8,410 nucleotides of DNA. It comes from Paracoccaceae bacterium. Its GTDB lineage: Bacteria > Pseudomonadota > Alphaproteobacteria > Rhodobacterales > Rhodobacteraceae. This document shows, one piece after another, positions 1-7,100 of the stretch; the first letter of the stretch is position 1; each line of letters starts with the position of its first letter. The stretch spans positions 1 to 8,410 of the forward strand of contig SKKS01000175.1 in NCBI GenBank assembly GCA_007123625.1. The letters are read 5' to 3'. Below the pieces are notes generated by a model. That model had not been told where the DNA came from and did not search any database. It saw only the letters and a program-made list of their open reading frames with translations. The position numbers and the translations under genes are program-made.

Positions 1-191
1 AAGCTGGCGTCGGGATAACGGGCAGCGATGTTGAGGCCGAGGATCAAGCCGATACCACCGAAGAATTCGGCCGCGACGACGAGGTCGGCGAGCGGCCCGG
101 GCAGACCGAGGCTGTCGAAGTAGCCCGCCGTGCCGACCGGGGTGAAGATGAAAAGCTTCAGGCCAGCATGGGCAAGGACGCGGACGCCCAT
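1..191 (-). CDS. DoxX-family membrane protein, 5' part only (runs off the left edge); possible frameshift at the start
   Basis: Reading the minus strand from ATG at 191 gives 63 residues open to the edge. They contain LAHAGLKLFIFTPVGTAGYF, then a Ser-Leu-Gly-Leu-Pro-Gly-Pro-Leu stretch and AAEFFGGIGLILGLN. This is the usual first half of DoxX (PF07681): helix 1, the KLF-F-G loop, the SLGLP motif and helix 2 with the E--GG--L pair. DoxX proteins are small four-helix inner-membrane proteins, often linked to redox or sulfur metabolism; nothing here fixes the role. ATG 191 follows a GGGGG run that could act as a ribosome site, but it would lose the N-terminal part of helix 1. The missing lead-in (TKADFAATI) is visible in another frame just upstream, ending at a run of five A on the plus strand (202-206). 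An in-frame GTG at 245 is an alternative start. Family assignment is firm; whether the gene is intact is not. Confidence 0.7.
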   Translation of the reverse strand, partial: MGVRVLAHAGLKLFIFTPVGTAGYFDSLGLPGPLADLVVAAEFFGGIGLILGLNIAARYPDAS

Positions 192-460
192 CGTCCCCCG
201 CAAAAATGGTCGCGGCGAAGTCGGCTTTGGTGACGCCGGTGACACGCGACGGACAGGCGGAAGCGGACGCAGTCGCGGAAGTCAAACCTTCAGAGCTGGC
301 TTTTCCCGTCGCCGTGCAGACCGAACCGACCACCCTGATCGCATGGCGCAGCGCAACAGGCCGCGCTCATCGGCGGTGACAGCGCCCGGACCGGAGCCTC
401 CGGACATATGTGACCGACCCGCAACACCCCAGCGAATAGCGAAGGATCGGCTTTTATTCG

Positions 461-491
461 TTGACAGGTGACCGGTCCTGGTAACTTTAAT
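461..491 (+). promoter_or_regulatory. Candidate sigma70-type promoter for the operon
   Basis: A perfect TTGACA -35 hexamer is at 461-466. TTTAAT (five of six matches to TATAAT) is at 486-491, a 19-base spacing that is slightly long. It would start transcription near 498, giving a leader of about 100 bases before ATG 602. The spacer holds the 8-bp palindrome GACCGGTC (470-477). It sits in the most AT-rich part of the divergent region. This is a motif match only, and the wide spacing lowers confidence. Confidence 0.35.
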
Positions 492-545
492 CACAACGTT
501 TCAAGATTGTGTGTATTTGGTGACTTGGGGCGACGCGCGTTTGAC

Positions 546-555
546 GTGTCGACAC
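546..555. promoter_or_regulatory. Perfect 10-bp palindrome, possible operator
   Basis: GTGTCGACAC is its own reverse complement. It lies 47 bases upstream of the first operon gene and downstream of the candidate promoter, where a bound regulator could block transcription. The dyad does not extend beyond 10 bp. A chance palindrome cannot be excluded and no regulator family can be assigned. Confidence 0.25.
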
Positions 556-601
556 CAGTTCGGCTGCGAAATCGTTCAACGAGAAAACAGATTGGGGCAC
601 T

Positions 602-2086
602 ATGCGACTGACACGACGTGACAAGCTTCGAACGGCACTTCTTTGTGGCTTTGCATCGGTGATGTTGGTTGGCTGCGGGGCTCCGGTAGATTCCGAACGC
701 CTCGGTGCGATTGCCGCCAACGGCATGAGCCCCGAGGATGCCGCCCGCACGACCGAGCGGCTGGAAAGGGCGCTGGCGCGTGGTGATGACGCGCAGGGTC
801 GCGCGGATCGTTTCGGGGATATGGCTGCGACCGCCGGGTCAGTGACACCCGGCGCGCTGGTTCAGGCGGCGCTTGCGCGCAACTCCCGGATCGGGGCGGC
901 CGCCGAGGATATCGCACTGGCCGATGCGGAACGCATGCGTGCGGTGTTCGGCTATCTGCCGCAGGTCACAATCGGGTATCAGCGAAGCGAGATCGACCAG
1001 GAAGTGATCAGAAGCGACAACGTCGTGTTCCAGGCAGGCACCGCGCAATACCCGGTCACAACTCTAACCGCCCGCATCGACCAGCCGATCATCGACCTCT
1101 CGCGCATATTCGCGATCCAACATGCCCGCAATGCCCGCACCCAGGCCGAGGTGGATTATCTCGCGACCGTGCGTGCCGTCGTTTATGAGGTGCTTGACAC
1201 CTATGTCATGGCTGCACAATCGGCTGCGCGGGCCCGCGCTCTGAATTCGCGCATGGCGATCCTGGACCGCCAGGTCTCGGCCCAGGGCGCGCTGGCAGAG
1301 ACCGGGCTGGGCATTGCCTCGGCGCCCTCGGCGTTGCGGTCCGAACGGGCCGGCATCGCCTCGGAGGCGGCAATGGAGATGACACGCTATGCCGATGCTC
1401 TTGGCCGTCTGTCCTTCCTGACCGGCAGCACGATCACGCAGGTTGCGCCGCTGCGTGCGACGGGCGTGTCGATGTCCGGTGCGCGCGGGATGAACGTGGA
1501 CGCGCTGGTCGCCCGCGGGTTGCAGGAGAACCCCGCGGTGATGTCGGCCGCGCTGGCCGTGGTCGGCGCGGATGTTCAGCGCCAGCAGGCGCTGGCTGCG
1601 GATTTCTCGCCCGTCCTGACGGCTTATGCCCTTCTAGAGCGCGAGGACCGCGAAGCCAGCCGCTTCGGCGGTGGTTCGTTGACCCAAGATCAGACGGTGG
1701 GCGTGCAACTGACCGTGCCGCTGTTCAACGCGCAGGGGCGCGGCTACGAAATAGGCACCGCGAATGTCCGGCTACGGCGTCAGGGGCTTGAATACAATGC
1801 GCTTGTGCGCGAACTGGAAACCGATATCCGCACCACTCATGCGCGCCTTTTGCAACTGGCCCAGGCCTCGGGGCAGGCAGCGACCGCCACGCGTGAGGCC
1901 GGTGTTGCGGTGCGCGCCGAGCAGGACCGGGTCGCAGTGGGCGAATCCTCGGATTTCGCAACCGCCGCGCGCGAATTGCGTCTGGCCCAGTCCCGCGAGT
2001 TGCAAGATGTCTACAGCGCCGAATACCTGCGCGCCTGGTTCAGGCTGCAATATCTGACGGGTGTCGACATGCGGGCTGGATTGTGA
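602..2086 (+). CDS. TolC-family outer-membrane efflux lipoprotein
   Basis: The protein has 494 residues, a normal length for the TolC/OEP family (two PF02321 repeats). It forms the trimeric outer-membrane exit duct of tripartite efflux pumps and type I secretion systems. Residues 1-24 are a lipoprotein signal peptide (Arg/Lys-rich start, hydrophobic core, lipobox Leu-Val-Gly-Cys), so Cys25 should be lipidated; the next residue is Gly, which fits outer-membrane sorting. The first OEP repeat runs from about 80 to 290 and ends in ALGRLSFLTG. The second runs from about 300 to 490, carries TVPLFNAQGRGYEI (the family PLF-x-G motif), long Ala/Gln/Arg helices, and ends in AWFRLQYLTGVD. A GGGG at 594-597 is a weak ribosome site for ATG 602. 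It is the first gene of the operon and is directly coupled to the adaptor gene. Similar pumps export drugs, so the substrate is inferred from the neighbours. Confidence 0.9.
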   Translation: MRLTRRDKLRTALLCGFASVMLVGCGAPVDSERLGAIAANGMSPEDAARTTERLERALARGDDAQGRADRFGDMAATAGSVTPGALVQAALARNSRIGAAAEDIALADAERMRAVFGYLPQVTIGYQRSEIDQEVIRSDNVVFQAGTAQYPVTTLTARIDQPIIDLSRIFAIQHARNARTQAEVDYLATVRAVVYEVLDTYVMAAQSAARARALNSRMAILDRQVSAQGALAETGLGIASAPSALRSERAGIASEAAMEMTRYADALGRLSFLTGSTITQVAPLRATGVSMSGARGMNVDALVARGLQENPAVMSAALAVVGADVQRQQALAADFSPVLTAYALLEREDREASRFGGGSLTQDQTVGVQLTVPLFNAQGRGYEIGTANVRLRRQGLEYNALVRELETDIRTTHARLLQLAQASGQAATATREAGVAVRAEQDRVAVGESSDFATAARELRLAQSRELQDVYSAEYLRAWFRLQYLTGVDMRAGL

Positions 2087-2970
2087 TGGTCACTGCAAGC
2101 CCTCTGCGGCGCCATGCGCGCTCAGGAGGCTTTGGTTGCAGGGCACGGGTACAGGGCGCACTCGGGCATTGTGCCATTGCGCTTGCTGGTCTGGGCATCG
2201 GGTTGGCGGCGGTACCTGCGGTGGCGCAACAGGGGTTTGGCCTGAACTGCACGATCCGCCCCCTGCGCGTGGTCGAGGTATCGTCGGTCACTGCGGGTAT
2301 CATCGCAGAGGTCATGGTCGAACCCGGGCAGCCAGTCGAACCCGGAGCCTTGCTGATGCGGCTTGACGACCGCGCGCTGCGCGCGGAACTGGCCGTGGCC
2401 GAGGCGCGGGCGACGATGACATCGGGACTGCTGGCGTCGCAAACCCGGCGGGACGGGCTGCAACGGCGGCTCGACCGGCTGACCAGAGGGCTGGAACGAC
2501 GAGCCGTGAGCGCCGCCGATCACGAGGCCGCCGCGCTGGAGTTTGCGATGGCCGAGGTCGATGTCCAGCGCGAGCAGGAGGCCCTGACCCTTGCGCGGGT
2601 CGAGCGCGACAGGGTCGCGGCGATGTTGGCGACCACGCGCATCGAAAGCCCGGTGGCCGGCATCATCGGAGAAAACCTTGCCAATCCGGGCGAGGCGTCA
2701 CTGCCCGACCCGGTCGCGCAGATCTCTGTCAACCAGCCCTTGCGGGTCGAGGCCTTCGTGCCGGTGGCGCGGGTGGACGGTCTGCTGGATCAACCCACCC
2801 ACAGAATACTCGTCGGGGACGATCCGCGGCCTGTGCCGGTCACGCTGGACTATGTCGCGCCCCAGGCCGATGTCGCCTCGAACACGATCAGTGTGTTTTT
2901 CCGGCTCGACGGCGCGCCCGATGTGCGCCCGGGCAGCCGCTGCACCATGCCGGGAGAGATGTCATGGTGA
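2086..2970 (+). CDS. HlyD/RND-type periplasmic adaptor (membrane fusion) protein, minimal form
   Basis: The ATG overlaps the TolC stop codon by one base (TGATG, 2084-2088); GTG 2083 in the same frame is less likely. The product has 294 residues. Residues 1-47 look like a long Sec signal peptide cleaved after AVPAVA, so the adaptor should be periplasmic rather than membrane-anchored. Residues 62-98 are the first lipoyl half (SSVTAGIIAEVMVEPG, then LLMRLDD). Residues 99-184 form an alpha-helical hairpin long enough to meet a TolC channel. Residues 185-214 are the second lipoyl half (RIESPVAGIIGENLANPGE). Residues 215-290 are a beta-barrel domain ending in VRPGSRCTMPG. There is little room for a membrane-proximal domain. 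Mature Cys55 and Cys286 lie at the two ends of the fold and could pair. Such adaptors join an inner-membrane transporter to the outer-membrane channel; that transporter is not in the window. Confidence 0.88.
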   Translation: MVTASPLRRHARSGGFGCRARVQGALGHCAIALAGLGIGLAAVPAVAQQGFGLNCTIRPLRVVEVSSVTAGIIAEVMVEPGQPVEPGALLMRLDDRALRAELAVAEARATMTSGLLASQTRRDGLQRRLDRLTRGLERRAVSAADHEAAALEFAMAEVDVQREQEALTLARVERDRVAAMLATTRIESPVAGIIGENLANPGEASLPDPVAQISVNQPLRVEAFVPVARVDGLLDQPTHRILVGDDPRPVPVTLDYVAPQADVASNTISVFFRLDGAPDVRPGSRCTMPGEMSW

Positions 2971-4049
2971 TGACCCGCACAGCCGCATTGGCCTTGGTGG
3001 CCGCGATAGCCCTTCCCGCCTCGCTCAGCGCCGAAAGCGGGGCTTTGGTCACAGGGCTCAGCTATTCCGACCGCTACGGCGGGACCGGGCATCTCGGGCT
3101 CGAATTTGCGGGGCTGTTCGACGGCGCGCTGGACCTGAGCCTTGGCTACCGTGCCGGGGATCGGGGGCGACAGGGCACTGCGAACCTCGTCTATCGCTAT
3201 CGTCTGGGCGAGGCACTTGGCGGACCCGCTTTTCTGCGCTTCGGACTTTTCGGGGATATCGCGGAATGGGCCAGCAACCCGTTTCACACCGAAAGCTGGG
3301 GCGCATCGGTCGGGGTCGAGGTCGCGGCAACGCCGCAACTGACTTGGACTGCCGGGCTGGCCTATTCCACCGCGCGACTGACGGGGCCCGGGATGAATTT
3401 GTCGCCTGTCCTTGCGCAGGATCTGGGGCGCAGCGATGTGACATCGCTCGAGATCGGGCTGGGTTGGGCCAGCCTGCCCGGCGCGGGGACATTCGACCCT
3501 AATTTCCGCATCAGCGGCCAGCTTGGCCATGCGCTGTCGGGCGACATGGATCGAGACTGGACCCGCGCGCGGCTGAACCTCGGGGCGACTGTGCCCGCCT
3601 TCGGCCCGTCGGTTCTGATCCTGTCGGCCGAGGGCAGCGTGATTTCTTCCAACGCCAATAGCGGGCGGGTCCACGCGCTGGACCGGTATTTCGCCGATGG
3701 TCGTTCACCGCGCGGCTTTGCCTTCGGCAGTCCGGGCCCGATCGATCCGGTGACCAAGGATGCGCTGGGCGGGACCCGGCAGCTGGCGCTGAGTGTCGAG
3801 ATGCGCACGCCGCTCCCGCGGGAAGGGCTTTCGCTGGGTGTGTTCGCCGATGCGGGCAGCGTCTGGGACCTTGCGGGGCATGCGGACCCGACGCTCGACG
3901 ACGGGTTCGATCTGCGTAGCTCGGTGGGCATCTCGCTGGGCTGGGAAATGCGATTCGGCCGGCTCGAGGCGTCGCTTGCCCGGGCGGTTCAATACAGCGA
4001 TCACGATTTGCGACGATCATTCTCGTTGGGATTCGTGTCACGATTCTAG
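2964..4049 (+). CDS. POTRA-less Omp85 (BamA/TamA-type) outer-membrane beta-barrel protein
   Basis: The protein has 361 residues. Residues 1-23 are a Sec signal peptide (cleavage after SLSA). The rest alternates short amphipathic strands and turns. The Omp85 signature sits in the C-terminal half: RYFADGRSPRGF with the conserved RGF of loop 6 at 250-252, a GPIDP turn, DALGG at 266-270, then FADAGSVWD at 294-302. The end is typical of the family: an LRSSVGISLGWEMRFG strand pair and a terminal SLGFVSRF with C-terminal Phe for BAM recognition. The mature barrel follows the signal peptide at once, so the periplasmic POTRA domains of BamA, TamA and FhaC are absent. ATG 2964 overlaps the adaptor gene by seven bases and follows GGGAGAG (2952-2958) at good spacing; ATG 2970 is possible. 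Omp85 proteins insert or export other proteins at the outer membrane. Here the partner is probably the giant protein encoded next. Confidence 0.82.
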   Translation: MVMTRTAALALVAAIALPASLSAESGALVTGLSYSDRYGGTGHLGLEFAGLFDGALDLSLGYRAGDRGRQGTANLVYRYRLGEALGGPAFLRFGLFGDIAEWASNPFHTESWGASVGVEVAATPQLTWTAGLAYSTARLTGPGMNLSPVLAQDLGRSDVTSLEIGLGWASLPGAGTFDPNFRISGQLGHALSGDMDRDWTRARLNLGATVPAFGPSVLILSAEGSVISSNANSGRVHALDRYFADGRSPRGFAFGSPGPIDPVTKDALGGTRQLALSVEMRTPLPREGLSLGVFADAGSVWDLAGHADPTLDDGFDLRSSVGISLGWEMRFGRLEASLARAVQYSDHDLRRSFSLGFVSRF

Positions 4050-4094
4050 GTGTCGGACCGCGCATGCGGTGATGATCTGCCAGTTGTGGCGGTC

Positions 4095-4105
4095 GAGGGA
4101 AGGGA
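4095..4105 (+). promoter_or_regulatory. Strong ribosome binding site setting the giant gene's start
   Basis: GAGGGAAGGGA ends seven bases before ATG 4113. The frame is also open back to GTG 4050 (directly after the upstream stop codon) and GTG 4086, but neither has a comparable site, so ATG 4113 is preferred. Confidence 0.65.
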
Positions 4106-4112
4106 AACGGTC

Positions 4113-7100
4113 ATGGGCTATCGCGAAGCAGAGTTCGGTCCTGCCAGACCCGTCGCCATGCCGCGACCCGAGCCGGAGATCGTTCATCCCCTGCTGCCGC
4201 TGGAACCGCGGATCATGCTGGATGGCAACCTGGAATGGGGTGTGAACTCCACCACCGCGCTGACCTCGGTGCTGTCGGGGATCATGGGCATCTTCGCCGA
4301 TGAATTCGACCAGATCACAGGGTTTCTCGACCAGTTCGAGCAAGGCGCCGCGACGGCGTCCAAGGCGCTGGATGTGGTCGTCGGCGCAGCGGGTGATAGT
4401 TCCGATCTCGCCCCGGCGGTCGAGGCCGTGAACCGGGTGCGCGATGCCATCGAGACGGTGCGCGAGACCATCAACGGCTCGATCATCGACCTCATCGACG
4501 GCGATTTCGCGGCCAATGTTGCCGACGATCTGAAAAGCTGGCTGGATGCCGGGCAAGACGATACCGATCCCGACTATGATGCCGATTATTCGGCGGTGAT
4601 CACGGATACCGACATCGCCGTGCTCTACACCGCGCAAAATCTGCGCGACGGCACCGTGAACAGCAGCGTCGCGGCCTTCATCGACGGGCTTGACACGGGC
4701 ACCGTAGGCTCGGCCGATGCCCTGGCCCAACTGCAAGCCATCGTGGCAGGCCGGATGGGTTTTCCCACCGGCAATTTCGCGGTCGAGTTGACCGATATCG
4801 AGGTTGGCGGCGAAAAGATCGTCAGATTTACCCAGAACGGGGCCGACAAGGTGGATGTGTCGGTCCTGTTACCGCAATCGGTGGCCGATTTCACCAGCGT
4901 GTTGCAAAACGCCATCCCCGGGCTGGTCCTGCCGCTGTCGCTGGCCGGGGCGGGCAGTGCCACCGACGCCATCACCTTTACCCTTTCGAGCGTTATCGAT
5001 TTTAACGCAGACTCCAATCCCGACACGCTGGACATCGTGGGCCTGTCGATCTCGGATTTCGTTTTCGCTCCGCTCATCCAGGTCGGCGGCAGTATCGGCC
5101 TGCCTGCGGATGCGAAGTTGAACCTCGGATTGCTGGAACTGGAACTGACGGGGATCACCACCGCCGAGCTGGGCCTGTTCGTTATCCCCAGCGCGGCGCT
5201 GGATATCGGGTTCACGGTCGATCTGACCAGTGGGTTCGATATCGCCTGGAACGGCACGGGCGGCAGCATCGATGTCGAGGCGCGGATCAATCCGGTCGCT
5301 GGCACGGGCTTTGCCACGATCGACGGCGCGCTGGATTATCTGATGGCGCGCGCCGATCTGGCCGGCGCGCTGGCCTTCGGGGCGACGCCGCAGGCCTTCA
5401 CTGCCCAGATCGACCTGACCGCCCGGCTGGACGGCACCGGCGCCGCCGACAGGATCGCGGCATTCCTCGATTCTGCACGGTTTTCCTTTGCCCTTGATCT
5501 GATCGATACCGGGCTCGACCCGCTTCTGGAAGAGACCCTCGAAATGGCCATCGGGTCGCTGGCCACGATGGGCACTGAACAGATCGTCGATTTCCTGCGC
5601 GACGTGGGGGCGACGGTGGCCTCGGCCCTGCGCGATGCCGCGCTGGATGTGAATATCCCGCTGACAGATATCCGGCTGGGCGCAGTTCTGGACGAGGTCG
5701 CGGACATCTTTCAGAGCATCGCTGGCTTTTTCGCCATCGACAGCGGGGCACTTGGGCTGACCACCATTGTCAACACGGGCGGTGGGGAAGAGGTCCAATT
5801 CCTGCCCTCGAATTTGCAGAACGATCTGAGGTCCATCACCGGAGACTGGCTCGATCTGGCGCTTCTCGCGCCCTATGACCAACTGACCTTCACGGTCTAT
5901 GGCACCGCGACGCCCACCGTCGTGACAGTGGACCTGACCGCCGATGTCACCGACCCCGCCGCCAGCTTGGCCGAGCGTCGCGCCGCGCTGGCGGGCCTGC
6001 TCGAGACCGCCTTGAACATCTACGGGTTCAGCGTCGCGCTGGCCGCCACCGGCGCGCTGCGTATCGGCAATTCAACCCCCGCGGCCGGCAGCACCGAGGT
6101 CTACAGGACCCTGTCGCTGACTTCGGCCCGCCTTCTGGACGGGTCCACGGATGCGGATGTGGCGCTCGGGCTGCTGGGCTTTGACGGATCGCGCCTTGCC
6201 GATGCGACCGAGGCCTTCGGCGACACCGCCACAGGCAAGGTGCTTCGGCTTGTGACCCCCACCACCTCTTTCGATCTGGGCGCCCTGGACCTGTCGAAAC
6301 TTGACGGGCTGGACGCGCTACGCCTGACCTTCGAGGCGGATGGTCGCCCCATCAAGCTGGACATCCCCGCGACCAAGGCGGGCGGCGGGTTTGCCAGCCT
6401 GTCCGATCTGATCGGTGCCGTGAACGCGGCGCTGGATGGCGCGGGTCTGGGTCTGGTGGCGGGAACCAATACGGCTGGCAACGGGCTCGGCTTCAGTATC
6501 AATCCCGATGAGGCCCGGAGTTTCATTCTCAGCGTCGATCCCAAGGATCTGCTCAAGGCGCTGGATGTGGAGGGGTTGATCGCGCTGGTCAATGCCGGGT
6601 TGTCCGATCTGCTGGGCACCTCGCGGCTGGAACTGACCCAGGACGGCGCACTGATCTTTACTTTTCCCGATCTCGAGGTCTTCTTGTCGGTTGGTGGACC
6701 GGGCAGCGGGCTTGGCTTCAACACCGATGATCTGGGCCTCGGTTCGGTCACCGGGCTGTCGCTCTCGGCGCAGGTTTCGGCACAGTTGCAGGCCGCGTTC
6801 AGTTCGGCGGTCGGGATCGATCTGGTCGGCTTTGGCAGCGACCTGATCGGCGGTATCGGTTCCAGCGCGCTCGAGGCGCGCGGCACTGACGAGGGGTTGA
6901 TCACCAAGGCCCTGCTCGACAACGTGTTCCTGTCCGATATCGGCCTGAAGGCCAGCGCCGCCGTCACAGCAAGCAGCATCACCGGATCGGCCAGTGTCGG
7001 CCTGTTGAGTGTCAGCATTGGCGCGAATGATCCCACGCAGAATTTCATGGCCGCCGCCGCGACCCTGGATGCCACCCTTGTCGGCCGCGATACCGATGGC

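Larger units (their letters stand above)
192..601. other. Divergent intergenic region with no convincing gene
   Basis: About 410 bases lie between the DoxX start and the operon start. Short open frames cross it on both strands (for example 282-494 minus and 130-471 plus), but they are rich in Arg, Pro and Ser and show no recognisable motif, as expected of chance frames in GC-rich DNA. The lead-in residues of the DoxX gene appear to occupy roughly 200-235 on the minus strand in a shifted frame. From about 440 to 600 the sequence becomes AT-richer and holds the candidate promoter and palindrome listed separately. I see no tRNA, rRNA or clear terminator. Confidence 0.6.

Noticed and set aside
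386..411. Inverted repeats CCGGA/TCCGG and the palindrome ACATATGT as a possible terminator
   Set aside because: The stem is only five base pairs, the dyad centre is tight and no T tract follows.
130..494. Small open frames upstream of the operon (113 codons plus strand, 70 codons minus strand)
   Set aside because: The plus-strand one is partly antisense to the DoxX gene; neither has a motif or a ribosome site.
2591..3502. Plus-strand open frame of 303 codons overlapping the adaptor and Omp85 genes
   Set aside because: It is an out-of-frame shadow, with very high Arg/Ser/Cys content, while the other frame gives clear adaptor and Omp85 motifs.
2850..3674. Minus-strand open frame of 274 codons across the adaptor/Omp85 junction
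   Set aside because: It is antisense to two well-supported genes, has low-complexity Arg/Pro/Gly content and no domain.
2964..4049. Autotransporter or simple porin as an identity for the barrel protein
   Set aside because: The RGF, LGG and F-x-D-x-G-x-V-W motifs in the right order point to Omp85; there is no passenger domain.
4869..5882. Long minus-strand open frame (337 codons) opposite the giant gene, and similar ones at 4038-4736, 6101-7075 and 7242-8162
   Set aside because: They lie fully antisense to the giant gene, are rich in Arg, Gln, Pro or Ser with no recognisable motif, and are expected in GC-rich DNA with strong third-position G/C bias.
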